Made by a program: the position numbers and the translations under genes. Source: Cordia subcordata (taxonomy: Eukaryota; Streptophyta; Magnoliopsida; Boraginales; Cordiaceae). From it: DNA of 64,000 bases. Position 1 is the first letter of the stretch. Each line of letters begins with the position of its first letter. The notes beneath the pieces were generated by a model. The model was not told the DNA's origin. It made no database searches and saw only the letters and a program-made list of their open reading frames with translations. The DNA is taken from NCBI GenBank assembly GCA_028554755.1, contig JAPTOF010000005.1:13552001-13616000 (forward strand), in the 5' to 3' direction. Shown piece after piece: positions 47,262 through 58,346 of this stretch.

Positions 47262-47362
47262 ACAAGTTTAAAAAGTTCAAGGGGGTAATCAAATAATTTT
47301 TAGACTTCAGGGGGGATTGCGCATTTATGCTAGACTACAGGGGGGTAGTATGCCATTTACTC
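47262..47362 (-). repeat. MULE right terminal inverted repeat
   Basis: Read on the minus strand it begins GAGTAAATGGCATACTACCC and ends TTGAACTTTTTAAACTTGT, matching the left repeat. In the intact element this end would carry the transposase promoter. Confidence 0.9.
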
Positions 47363-47371
47363 TTAGTTATA
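47363..47371. repeat. MULE target-site duplication, right
   Basis: TTAGTTATA directly follows the element and is identical to 41980-41988. Confidence 0.93.
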
Positions 47372-48160
47372 TATACTCTTTTTAAATCTTGTAGTATACA
47401 ATGTTGTATAACGAGCGGTTGGGTTTGAATTAGGGCTTTTATTCCAAAACCAAAAATCGAGCCGCTCATTTTGATTTTTAGAAAATAAAACTATGTTCAG
47501 TCAAATCATTTCAAAAAGCATCCATTTACAGCTGATTTGATTTGGCCAAAATGATTTTTATGATTTTTTTTTATTTTATGTACACCCTAATAGGCTTTAT
47601 ATGTGTGAGAATTAGACAAATGTTAAATGATTTTATTCAATTGTGGTATGTTAAAAAAATTTCACTTCCTTTGAAATTAACATTGAAATTAATTCGACAA
47701 AATCCATATCTTATCTTTGGCATAGAAGATATATCCTTCTAACAAAACAAGAGAAGAGCTATTCAGAACTTGAAACTTTGCGGATAGTTAACAATCAAAT
47801 ATTTGAGGAGAATAATACAGTTCCTTTGGATTGATCGAAGAGTCACCTAGGTTGCATCACTTTGATACTCTTCTTGTTCTTGAAAAAGAAAAAAAAAAGG
47901 GAAAAAAAGAAAAAGTACCTTTCATTTACGTTGTACGCATTGTTTGATGATTTCAACTTATTGGCGAATGGTGACCGTAAGTACTTTTTCCTCTCATGTA
48001 TTGTAAGGAGTATATATATGTATGTATATTTTTTTATGAAACAAAAGAAGAAAAAAAAAAAAAAAGAGGAAAAAGAATTAGTCCTCGTCCAGACTGTTTA
48101 GCGAGTTGGTCATTCCTCAGCCATTCCTTTATAAAAAGTTATTCAGTTGACTTTTAATTT
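47372..48160. other. Spacer between MULE and metallothionein duplication
   Basis: AT-rich sequence with purine-rich runs (around 47885-47910 and 48047-48075). No coding exon recognised. Confidence 0.5.
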
Positions 48161-49399
48161 GTGGTAGATGCTAAAGTACTCTCTGTGTACATCTAAAAGC
48201 ATCTATAAGATAAAATTCTTTGCGAATTCTATAATATTTTCCTGTGTATTTTTTTTAAACGAAATCGCCTTGACCAACCTTGCATAATTAATTAAGCAAG
48301 CAAGGCAGAGTTTCATTGGAATGAAAAAGAATTTGGATGCTTTCTAATCTAAAATTTATTATAACGTTCTAATACGTTATCTCAATTGTTTATTTTCTCT
48401 CTAAATTTCTAAGATTTTATTTTTCTTCTCATATTTTGAAATTTAAAAATAAAATAATTAGTTAAGATATAATATATTAAAATGTTAGAATAAGTATTAA
48501 TTCAAATAAGATGAAGTCAATTGTTTATGGGTATTAAATTTCTTTAGATATTACCTTCCGCATACGAATAAAGTGGGAGTGCATTCAAGGGTATGTCAAT
48601 TATTGTCGGTTATTAAACAAACTCATCAAAATTTCAAACTATTTAATTTTCATGTCTATATAGCGGCATGCTTCATGCCGTTTCTTGCTTTCTTCTGATC
48701 CTCGGAAAGGTCGAGAACAAGTGATTTTAAATGTTACTATAAATCGTTGACATTCTACACCAATTTTTCAATTGAATTATAGAAGAACCATCATCATTTG
48801 ATAAATGTTTGTATTCGTTCCTGGAAGTGATAAATTTTTTTTTTTTGCATGTGCTTAGATAAACAACGAACTTCAAGATAAAATTAAACAAAAAATAAAA
48901 AATATTGATATTGTAATTAGTCAAAATCAATGATGTTCTGAGGAAATATTTTAAAATAATAAAAGGTGAAATAAATTTTAATTGCTTCCCTGTATTTTAT
49001 CAAAGTCACAAAACTTTCTGTATTTTAAAACTTGCTAATATCCAATTACCATAAAAATGTTGTACAAAAACCCCCTTTCCAGAGTAATTATATAAAATCC
49101 TTTAAAATAAAAGTATCAACAATATTTTCTGAAATCACAAAAAAAAAAGAAAAAAAAATTCTATACAATTACTTTTACTCGAGGATAAGTTGGTGTACAA
49201 GGGCAAAGACCCAGAAGGAAAATAATTGTTGTTATCGACTTTAACTTGTCCAAGGTATTAAGAAAAAAATAGTCATAATCATCATGTCATAAGATAAGAT
49301 TAGGATCATTATTCATATATATTGCAACAAATTAAAATTATATATATAGATTCGCGTGACATCATGTTCGTCATCTTCTGCTTTTTCCTCTTCCTCCAC

Positions 49400-49408
49400 T
49401 ATAAATAA
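49400..49408 (+). promoter_or_regulatory. TATA box of MT1 copy A
   Basis: TATAAATAA in the context CTCCACTATAAATAAAGGAG, about 110 bp before the ATG. The same box and context occur at 54607 upstream of copy B. Confidence 0.75.
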
Positions 49409-49509
49409 AGGAGCTCATAAGTCGACCAAATTAAAGAAAGCACTCACTCAAAACTTGCTATATTTCTTTAGCGAAATCAGTAAAGAGTTTTCATCTATCC
49501 CAAGCAAAG

Positions 49510-50206
49510 ATGTCTAGCTGCAGCTGTGGTTCTTCTTGCAAGTGCGGCGACAGCTGCAAGTAAACTCATTTCTCCTCCAATTAATTAAAATATGCATCTT
49601 TTATTATACATGTCATAAATTTTTCATTCATCGATATGATTTTTTTTTTTTTATATTAGTGCATGAGCTTATAATTAATTCACTGGCTGTGTTGACAGCT
49701 GCGGCAAGATGTACCCTTACGTGGAGAACACCACCACCACCACCACTGTTACCATCATTGAAGGGGTTGCACCAGTGATGAGGCAAGTTTCTTTGTTACT
49801 GCTGCATGGTTTTTAAAAAAAAGATAAATTGCACCGGACCCTTCTATAATTTATCATAGTGTATGTTATCTGTTTTGAAATAGGCACGAGACTCTTCTTA
49901 GGTTCTCAAATGTGAAGTACATGTGCCTCTAAAATGAGTGTCCGTGCCTATTTTGAAATTATAGGGGATAACATGCACTTAAAAATAATGCATAGGTAGT
50001 TGGTGCAATTTACCTTTTCTAAAAATTAAGTCAATTAAATACCCAGGAAATTAATTAATCTCACAAAGACTGGGAGAAACAAAGAAACCTAATTGATAGA
50101 TCACTTTTACAGTGTCTCTGAGGGATCTGAGCAAAGCTTTGGAACTGAAGGTGGGCATGGATGCAAGTGTGGATCAAGCTGCAGTTGTGACCCCTGCAAC
50201 TGTTAA
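49510..50206 (+). CDS. MT1: Type 1 metallothionein, intact copy A
   Basis: Three exons, 49510-49559, 49699-49782 and 50113-50206, encode 75 residues. The N-terminal Cys domain is [20 protein letters not shown], six Cys in three C-x-C pairs. A Cys-free spacer follows (MYPYVEN, a Thr run, [11 protein letters not shown]). The C-terminal domain is [15 protein letters not shown], again six Cys. All-C-x-C clusters separated by a Cys-free spacer define plant type 1 metallothioneins, which bind Cu and Zn and buffer metals and redox stress. The second intron appears to start with GC (AG/GCAAGT), a recognised minor donor; using it gives the family-consistent join VAPVMSVSEGS. Intron 2 holds a MITE-like palindrome (49832-50013). 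TATA box and leader are intact, so this is the likely functional copy. Confidence 0.92.
49832..50013. mobile_element. MITE-like palindromic insert in MT1-A intron 2
   Basis: The ends GATAAATTGCACC and GGTGCAATTTACC are inverted repeats around about 155 bp of non-coding sequence with further internal symmetry (ATAGTGTATGTTATC with GATAACATGCACT). A related insert lies in the same intron of copy B (about 55890-56235), so it predates the duplication. Confidence 0.6.
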
Positions 50207-51219
50207 TCTCCTAATTAAAAGTCTGAGAGATCCCAAAAAGAAAGCTGCTATAATTGCATGCAAATGTCCGTTTACTGTGTGTTATAAAAGTATGTATGAA
50301 TAAGATAGACATAATATCTGCTGATCTAGCTACACTGCACTAGATTTGTCAGATTAGATGTCTAGTGATCATTCAGGGTATCTTCTGTATGGTCTTTGTA
50401 ATAGTATACTTCAGTTTATGTGATTAAATCTCTCTCTCGCTTGTCATACTTTCTATTTCTTGTTCTCTTTCTCTTTAAAGGAAAAAACAAGGTAAATATT
50501 TATATTAACAATGACAAGAACGGTGTAGAGAAAGAAAATTAAAACTAGACATATGACAAATATTGCTATAAACAAAGGTGCACAGGTTGTAACACACGAG
50601 GGATCTAATCTATCACGTAGTTAGCGTGATAAAAAATGCTCTTGCATAGTTAATATCGAAAGATAGGAGATAAACTTGAACAAAGGAGATAAGTTTTCAA
50701 ATAGAATTCAAGAAAGCTGAAAGGACAAAATAGAATTGTAGCTTCAACTTGAAAACTTAAGATTAACAACAGAACAACAGTTGCAAATGAGAGAAAAAAA
50801 ATAAAAGAAGTGCAAAATAAAAAATGACGAATAATAAAGAAAAAGAGAAAGATGATAGCTCCAACCAAAGGGTCAGAGTATCGGGAAAAACTATCAACAG
50901 GGACGGGAATACATAGCAATACAAGGAAAAGAGAATGTTAATTATTATGATTATTATGATTAAGATCTTCCACACTGAAACCAGTATGTTGGAAATCTTA
51001 TCATATCAAACGGAGTCCAAGTTCTACTTTGGCACTCCCTATGGCCGCCAATGGCAAATATAGAATATTTCTTTTTGGAATAATATAATAAATACTAGTA
51101 TTATTGTATTTCATGCTTTGTATTGACTTTTTAATGACAAACATCGAATCTAGTCAAGAATCTTTTAAAATTAACAATAAGTCTTTAAATTAAAAGCCAT
51201 TAATCTACATAGATAATAA

Positions 51220-51257
<38 letters not shown>

Positions 51258-52700
51258 AAAGAACCTACATGCCTTTTTAGTACGCGGTACATGTTACTAT
51301 TTCAACCATCTCTTCCGGTCCTTCAAGGTATTCACTATTAACTTACTTAAATTTATTCAATCATCAATTAATAATATTATTATTTATCTAAGAATGACAA
51401 TAAAATCTTTTATCTTTTTTCATATTAGATCATTTTCTGAATTTACTTCTCAATTTAAATGCTTTGTTCAACTATCAAAGACATATCAAGAACTAAATTT
51501 TAAAAGATATAATTATATCTAATCCTAATGTAGAATTTAAAATTGGTCATTAATAATAAATAAATATATTAAAAGATATATATTTCTCCCATGCATTACA
51601 ATGGGTATACTCTAGTATCATATAAAAGACAGTTTATGCCTTTTTTTTTATCAATATTATATGTCCTCATTTCACGACTTTTTTTTTTTTGGGGTCTAGA
51701 GATTATTAAATCCATCCCTTATATGCAATTAAAATTATCTCCTAATCTAAAATCAGATCCCCTTTTTTATTTTACTTATCTAATTTAATTATTTTATTTA
51801 ATTATTCAAGATCTCTTTTTAAAAAACATGACTATTAGTTAAAACTTATTAAGAATAAAATTCTATAAAATATATTTATATTTTATTGTCCTATAAATAA
51901 TAAAAATTTGCACAAGATACCCATTTTTATGTGCATTATAATATATGAGTCATAATGTGATATCTCTCAAAATACAAATTAAAACAGAACGTGATGTCAA
52001 AGGGCCTTGATTTCCTTTTCTTCATATGGTACATATTCAAAGAACCTTATGGTGATGCCATGATGATGGTCACTTTTAATTTTGAGAACGTAGCATCAAC
52101 CACAACCAAAGATGTCAGTTTCAGAGCCATTGTGCTCAATACAGTAGGACTATTCACCTTTGCATCTTTAATTGGAATATATCATTTTTCACGGTCGGAT
52201 GAAATCGGTGAAGCAACACGCATAATAGATGTAGAAGGCCAAATTCAATGCATAGTTTATGCTTTTACCTTTTAATTTAGAGGATTTGGAATCATTTATC
52301 TATTTTTTTTAGAGATATCTACTCCAATTCCATTATATATCAATAAATTTATCTATTCTAATTCCATTATATTTTTTGGAGATATCGATTCTAGTTTAGA
52401 GCCATTGTGCTCAATTCTATACATTACTTTTGGGTTATGATAAATTTGGGTTAAATTGATGGCTCTTTTCCTTGCCCAACTTCTCATGTTAACATTGGTG
52501 GTGAACTTGCTCCAAACCCAAATTATTTGCCTTGACTTTGTCAAGATAGTTACAATGGCGTACACTACTTGTGATGCTTGGCAAATATGCAATGTTTTTT
52601 AATCCCAGAGTGTATCAACGAATTTTAAAAATACAAAGAGTTTATGTGGCTTTCAAAAAACACAGTAGAGTAAAATTCTAGAATCTTATTGTATTTTGGT
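50207..52700. other. MT1-A 3-prime flank and spacer
   Basis: The 3-prime UTR and duplicated flank run to about 51.0 kb. AT-rich sequence with a TA microsatellite (51222-51252) follows. The frame at 51991-52275 is not recognised. The phrase AGAGCCATTGTGCTCAAT occurs twice (about 52119 and 52399), hinting at an old local duplication. Confidence 0.45.
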
Positions 52701-53262
52701 GTTAGTTGTGGTAGATACTGAAAATTCTCTTGTACGTCTAGATGGATCTCTCTTACATTTGTTGTGCCTGAGCATCAGTTGAGGCATAAGCAAGTATTAA
52801 GAAAAGCAAAGTGGTTTAATTTTTCGTAGTTAGTCCCTTCTTTACCTTAAAATGTTACAAGTAAATTATTATTTTTTGTCTCCTTAGAATTTTACGGGAT
52901 GAATCAAAGAATTAAATTCTTACATGAATTAATATTGTGAGAGAAATTTTAAATTTATCGTCTCCTTAGAAGAATCAAACAAGCACTTAGAATTTAGAAA
53001 GATTACTACCGGAAAACACAAAGTCGAGTTAACTGTTTATTCATATTGAGTTTGTTTAGATCTTAATTAGCTTCCGCGTATGAATTTGTGTTGGAGTAAT
53101 TAATCAAGTTGAAAAGACCTAGATTACACTACGACACTTCCAAATCAACAATTGGCGGGATGATAATGTCAATGTTACTTTTAATTTAAACAACCAATAC
53201 AATTTCAAATCTTTTGTTTTCATGTCTGTGTAGCAGCATGCTTCATGCCGTTTCTTGACCTA

Positions 53263-53525
53263 TAGTGTGTTTGGAATAATCTTATTTTAAGATACTTATT
53301 CTATTGAAATTTGGATATATCTTATAAGATTTAAGATATCTTATCACATGTACCATGCATTCCATAGTTGTAAAAAATAAGATAGAATAGATTGTTTATT
53401 TCTTATAAGATAAAAAGTATGGTTTTGCTTTGAATTTTCATAGGATGTATTTAAATCTTATAAGATGTACCCTCATTTTAATAGGATAAGCATATTAAAA
53501 TAAAATTATAACAAACAGAGCACTA
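53263..53525. mobile_element. MITE present only in unit 2
   Basis: The left end TAGTGTGTTTGGAATAATCTT and the right end, whose reverse complement starts TAGTGCTCTGTTTGTTATAA, are imperfect inverted repeats. The core is rich in ATCTTATAAGAT-type palindromes. The corresponding site in unit 1 (about 48685) lacks it, so insertion followed the duplication. The superfamily was not resolved. Confidence 0.6.
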
Positions 53526-54259
53526 GTTTTGATCATTGGAAAGGTCGACAACAGGGTACTAATTTAATTGTTATTATAAATCATCGTTGACATTCGGGTT
53601 TGAGTTTTCGGTAATTAAATTATAAAATGGATAAATAAAATCGCACTTCTTTGTGACTTTTTTAAGTGTACATCACTCTTTTGTTATAGATAAGAAATTT
53701 CTATGATATTAAAAAAATATACACCTTTTCCATTTGAAACTCTGTTCAAAGTAGTTAACGGAAACTTATAAATAACTAAAAATCATCATATAGGAGAGTG
53801 TTTTGTTTATTTTTGAAAAACAGATACAGAAAATCAAAGGCGGACGAGAAGTAAGGTACCATTCAGCCCATTAAAATATTGTTGCTTTTTCAAATTAAAA
53901 AAACCAGACAAAGAGTGTGTATAGAGCACATTCAATTATTGCTAATAGGAAACATGATGGAGGGAGTCAGTGTGTCCCAAAAAAAAAAAACACACTTTTA
54001 GAATCAAAAAGATTTTAAAAGCACAAGGGGTTAGGCAATGTATACCCACAGAAAAGCACGAGAGGGTATTTATCATTTTATCCTTAGAAAAACCATCATT
54101 TGAGTGTCCATTCCTTAAAGTGATCCTTTTTTCTTTTCTTTCTGTGCTCGGATAAACAAGAAAATTCAAGAAAAAAATTTAAATGAAAGTTAATAAAGAA
54201 ATAGAATTTTAGTAAGCTGTTCTCGGCACCAATTCGTTGATCATTCTTTGCTTATTAAT

Positions 54260-54294
<35 letters not shown>

Positions 54295-54564
54295 GATCAA
54301 ATATATCTGTTATATCTTAAAAATATAGTGTTATATAGAATTAATGGCGTTGTGAGATAATTTTAAAAACAATAAATACGTAAACAAGGACAGCTAACAC
54401 CATAAGAAGGAAAAATGATTGTTATCGACTTTTTCCAGGATATAAGAAACATAATGTATATTTTGGTCATAATCAACTAGTCATAAGATAAGTTGAGAAT
54501 CATTCATGTATGAGCAACATTTATTTAAAATTAAAATGCGTGGCCAAATTATTTTATATTAATA

Positions 54565-54570
54565 CACGTG
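54565..54570 (+). promoter_or_regulatory. G-box in MT1-B promoter
   Basis: CACGTG within ACACGTGGCGTCATG, about 40 bp upstream of the TATA box. The aligned site of copy A reads CGCGTGACATCATG, without the palindrome. G-boxes bind bZIP and bHLH factors (ABA, light, stress). Confidence 0.5.
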
Positions 54571-54606
54571 GCGTCATGTTTGTCGTCAGTTTTGCCGTAT
54601 CTCCAC

Positions 54607-54614
54607 TATAAATA
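54607..54614 (+). promoter_or_regulatory. TATA box of MT1 copy B
   Basis: TATAAATA in CTCCACTATAAATAAGGGAG, matching copy A. Here it is about 970 bp from the coding ATG because of the LTR/gag insertion. Confidence 0.7.
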
Positions 54615-54659
54615 AGGGAGCCTATAACTCCACCAAAGCACTCAAAACTTGATATATTT

Positions 54660-55543
54660 CAATAATCCACGAGGATTATTGAACTCAACAGGAGCAAAAT
54701 TGGTCTCAAGCGCTTTGAGGAAGGCATCCCATGTTGATAGTTTGTTATTAAGGTTTGAAGTGCTGGGCCATCCATGTGGAAGTAGGCGATTGTGAGACGT
54801 TGGGTATCATCAATCGCATAATATTCGAAAAATTGTTCAGCCTTCGAAATCCACCCTATAGCGTCGGTGCCATCAAATCGAGGGAAATCAAGTTTAATAG
54901 ATCTGAGGGGAACGATGGGATGCTGAGGAGAACTGGATGCGGAAGTGTGTGTCGGACGGTTTGGCGGAGGTGATTCGGCAAGGCGAATGGCTTGTTCGAA
55001 TTTGCCATCCAGTGTAGTGCATTGTAGAGCCAATTGTTCCATTGATTTTTGTTGGGCTGCAATGGTTTGTTGCAGAGATGCCATAATCTGGGCCTGCTGC
55101 TTGAGAGTTTCGTCAATCTGCTTAAGCCGAGTGCCGTCTGCCATGTGTTCGATGCAATGAAAGCACCCTTGTTATGATATTGCAGGAAATTAAAATGGGT
55201 AACAGTGGAGGGAAGAGAAATTGCAGAGGATTTTTATTGATATAAGCCAATTTGTTCGAGCCAAATTGGAAAAGCTCCAGAGAAAAAGAGAGAGTTATCA
55301 GAAAACAGAGCTAATACAAGTTTTGCCTCCCTCTCTTGGGCTCAATTGTGCCTATTTATAGTTACTTCTTTTCTTGTCTAGCAAGTAATGTAATCACGCA
55401 GATGCTTTGGAGCTGTTTTGATGCGTTGTCCTTTTTGTAACTGCTTCTCTTCAGGTGGTTGTGCTTTTGTTGCTGCATGCTGGTGACGTGAGGGCCCTGC
55501 CTTGTTAACAGATTGGGTTTCATCACATGCTGGGTCCATAACA
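54660..55543 (-). mobile_element. Ty3-gypsy LTR plus truncated gag in the MT1-B leader
   Basis: On the minus strand, 55543-55170 is a 374-bp LTR beginning TGTTATGG and ending CATAACA. It includes a TATA-like CTATAAATAGG and a poly-A-signal-like CAATAAAAATCC. Next come the leader GGTGCTTTCATTGCATC and gag from ATG 55144: a coiled-coil start (MADGTRLKQIDETLKQQAQ), then LDFPRFDGTDAIGWISKAEQ typical of Retrotrans_gag. A frame change follows near 54745, and the reading ends abruptly after EFNNPRGL at about 54660. Only the 5-prime end of an element is present, and no second LTR or target duplication is seen. Confidence 0.85.
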
Positions 55544-55577
55544 GAAATCAGTAGAAGTTTTCGTCCGAAGCAAAAAA

Positions 55578-56504
55578 ATGTCTAGCTGCAATTGTGGTTC
55601 TTCTTGCAAGTGTGGCGACAGCTGCAAGTAAATTCTCCACCTAAAATAAGCATCTCTGTATTTTTCTTTATATTTATATGAACTTCGTTAGTTAAATATT
55701 CAGCTGTTCTGTAATTTTGTTAGTTTAAATTCAAGAATCATGCATGAATCACCTAATTTATTCGCTGGCTGTGTTGGCAGCTGCGGCAAAATGTACCCTG
55801 ACGTGGAGAAGACGACCACCACTGTTACCATCATCGAAGGCGTTGCACCAGTGAAGAGGCAATTTTCTTTGTTATTGCATGATTTTTAAGAAGGATAAAT
55901 TATACCAAACTCCCTTGTGTTCATCAGAAATGTATAAATGTATGTACTCGTAGTTTCAAAATAGTCGCACGACCTTGGTGGTATATTATTAGTGTATGAT
56001 TTTTAATGGACTCTATAATTTATCATAAGTGCATGTGATTCCTGTAGTTTCAAAATAAACGGGAACCTCTCCATGGTCTTAAAACGGATAATATACCCAA
56101 AATATGAGCATGAGACCTCCAATTCTCAAAATGTGTAGCACATGTGCCTCCTAAAAGGGGTATGTGTGCCTATTTTGAAAATATAGTGATAATATGTATT
56201 TATGATAAATTATAGAGGTATTACAACTTTCCTTTTTTTAAAAAAAGACAAATAAATACAAGAAAATACTTAATTAATTAGAAGTGTACGTGGGTAAACA
56301 AATTAAAAGCCTAATACATACCACTTGTACAGGGGCTCTGAGGGATCTGGGCAGAGCTTTGGAACTGAAGGTGGGCATGGCTGTAAGTGCGGATCAAGCT
56401 GCAGCTTGACCCTTGCAACTGTTGATGACTTAAAAAGTCGAAGGCCCCATGCACAAAGCTGCTATAATTGCACGCAAATGTCTGCTTTTCTGTGTTATCA
56501 ATAA
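55578..56504 (+). pseudogene. Type 1 metallothionein copy B, frameshifted in last exon
   Basis: Exons 55578-55627, 55781-55858 and 56333-56504 parallel copy A. The N-terminal Cys cluster is conserved ([20 protein letters not shown]), as is the spacer ([18 protein letters not shown]). Copy A reads TGCAGTTGTGACCCC where copy B reads TGCAGCTTGACCC, one base shorter. The frame therefore leaves GCKCGSSC after CS, loses the last Cys residues (CDPCNC) and runs through unrelated codons to TAA at 56502. The intron 2 donor is again GC but in a weaker context (AG/GCAATT). A gypsy LTR fragment separates the TATA box from the ATG. It is probably a pseudogene, though a transcript with an altered C-terminus cannot be excluded. 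Confidence 0.85.
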
Positions 56505-58340
56505 AATCTTACTTAATCCCCAAAAAAAAATGTAAGAATAAGATAGACATAAACATCTACTTATCTACGCTCTACAAGATTTGGCAGATGATGTCTAATG
56601 TTTCACGGTATCTTGTGTATGGTCTCTACAAAAGTATCCTTCAGATTTATGTGATTATGTATCTGATCTCTCTCGTTATATTTTCTATTTCATTTTTTTT
56701 TTTGGGCCAAGATGCAACGTTATTTTGTGTAATTTGTATAATTAGTTTATTACTTTTTTATGTTTTAAAACTTACCTCATTTTCCCGGGCTTTTCAAAAG
56801 ATCATGGCGCCTAATCTCCTACTTTGATGTTTTTCATTCAAATTGACTGATTATGCATTATAAGGGTTTTTTTTTTTGTGTGTGCATATATTAGCATTAA
56901 AACTTATAATGTGTAATGTATGTTCACAAAAATATCCTTATTCAACTAAAGATGATTAAATAATAATAGAGAAAAAAAAAACAATTGTAACAGCTTTTAG
57001 GAAGTACAAGGGGATAGTGTTATAAATTTTGAAACATAGAAGGATAATCAGCTACTTAGACATACAATATGAAGTAAGTGGCTAATTAGCTAAATCAAGG
57101 GGACAACACGTTACTTTTTGAAAAGTACAAGGATAATGTGATAAATTTTAAAATACAAAGAAATAACCAACTAATTTTACAAACCATGAGGTTAGATAAA
57201 GTGTATTTTACCTTTTAAAAAGAGAATGATAATTATTATGATAATGTCTATGGGCATATATGATCAATATACATCTAACCTTGTCTCATGGTAGCTATGT
57301 GTCCCCGTCGCTCCAAATTTCGCTCCATTTGACAGCAATAATTCAGACAATCGGGGAGTTGAAAAGCATCGAAAAGTTGCTGGGAGAAATAAATCTGGGT
57401 CTGAATTATTATTTGGCAATATTTTGTAGAGAAAAAATCAGTCTTGCCATGTAGTTTTCCTGTTATAATTTGTAAAGAGTGGTGGACTAAGATCTTTCCA
57501 CATTGGAAAAATCTTATCATGTGGAACAAAGTCAAATAATTAATTATCACTAAGGTAAAAACCCCAAGACTCAAATTATAATATAATTACTAGCACTAAA
57601 ACTATCACATTTTCATTGAATATTTACAAAAAGCAGCTCGCAAGATCCAACATTCACAAAAATTATCTCATGATCCAAAGGATCCCAAATATGCATTAAT
57701 GATTCATCTATTTTCACTCTTCAAAACTTAACAATGTATCCTCTATACAAAAGAAGCACGTAAGTAATGTGATGAGCAAAACAATGCCTAGTAAGAATTT
57801 TAGAATAAACAAAGAATTCCAAACAAGACTTGCAAGAATCTTACGATGAAATCTTGAATCCTGATATTTTTTTCAAGTTTGAGATATATATATTTCAACA
57901 CCATATATACATACTTTGAAGAATTTTAGCTTTGCTAATAAGCTTATCAAACCTACTCTGAAGAAAAAAAAATTAAAAAAAAAAAACAAAAATGATGTGT
58001 TTTTCAAACTCAGCAATGGTATGAAGCATAGAAGCAGTGACTTTAACAGGGAGATTTGTGATAGGTGGAATGTTTATTTTTGTTGTTGATGTTGTTTGGC
58101 ATTCTTCATTGCCGTTCTTTTGGTGGTAAATATTTTTGATCAATACAAGTTCTTGCATGCTGAGAAAAAAAAAATAATGTGTTTCGTTATCGTTGAATAA
58201 TATCATTTTTATCTGGGATCAAAAAGAACAGCAACAGAGATGTTTAGCTTATTTAACTTTTCCTCTTCCCTTACATTGACTAAAAAAGTAACAGAGCCTT
58301 AACGGATGGGGTTTAAGTCACATATTTCAAGTGTCTAACT
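56505..58340. other. Spacer, AT-rich
   Basis: The 3-prime flank of MT1-B and non-genic AT-rich DNA. The open frames here are low-complexity or lack homology. Words such as ACAAGG(A/G)ATA(A/G)TGT repeat near 57007 and 57127, suggesting an old local repeat. Confidence 0.45.
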
Positions 58341-58346
58341 TTCACT

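Larger units (their letters stand above)
41989..47362. mobile_element. Complete Mutator-like element (MULE), 5.37 kb
   Basis: The element is bounded by terminal inverted repeats of about 100 bp that start GAGTAAATG(A/G)CATA on each end and stay alignable through GAACTTTTTAAACTTGT. It is flanked by the perfect 9-bp duplication TTAGTTATA. Inside are a mudrA-type transposase pseudogene (minus, 46409-43479) and a small convergent ORF with GRF-like features (plus, 42501-42934). This convergent layout recalls maize MuDR with its mudrA and mudrB. The TIRs differ at roughly one position in six by eye, and the transposase is broken, so the copy is probably not autonomous. It may still be mobilisable in trans. 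Confidence 0.93.
48165..51020 (+). repeat. Tandem duplication unit 1 (with intact MT1 gene)
   Basis: Diverged similarity to 52705-57540. It includes TTGTGGTAGAT near the left end, GCATGCTTCATGCCGTTTCTTG at about 48665 (and about 53236), AAAGGTCGA(G/C)AACA, the metallothionein promoter, exons and introns, the 3-prime flank (GATAGACATAA, GTGTATGG-like words), and GATCTT(T)CCACA...GGAAA..ATCTTATCAT near the right end. The boundaries are approximate. Confidence 0.7.
52705..57540 (+). repeat. Tandem duplication unit 2 (with MT1 copy B)
   Basis: Sister of 48165-51020 but longer, because it has gained a MITE (about 53263-53525), an LTR/gag fragment (54660-55543) and extra sequence at about 56.7-57.49 kb. 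Shared landmarks are the GCATGCTTCATGCCGTTTCTTG word, the metallothionein gene structure and the right-end ATCTTATCAT words. Confidence 0.7.

Noticed and set aside
51991..52275. 94-residue frame between the metallothionein units
   Set aside because: No recognisable domain, no conserved context, and part of its nucleotide sequence (AGAGCCATTGTGCTCAAT) is repeated nearby in non-coding form.
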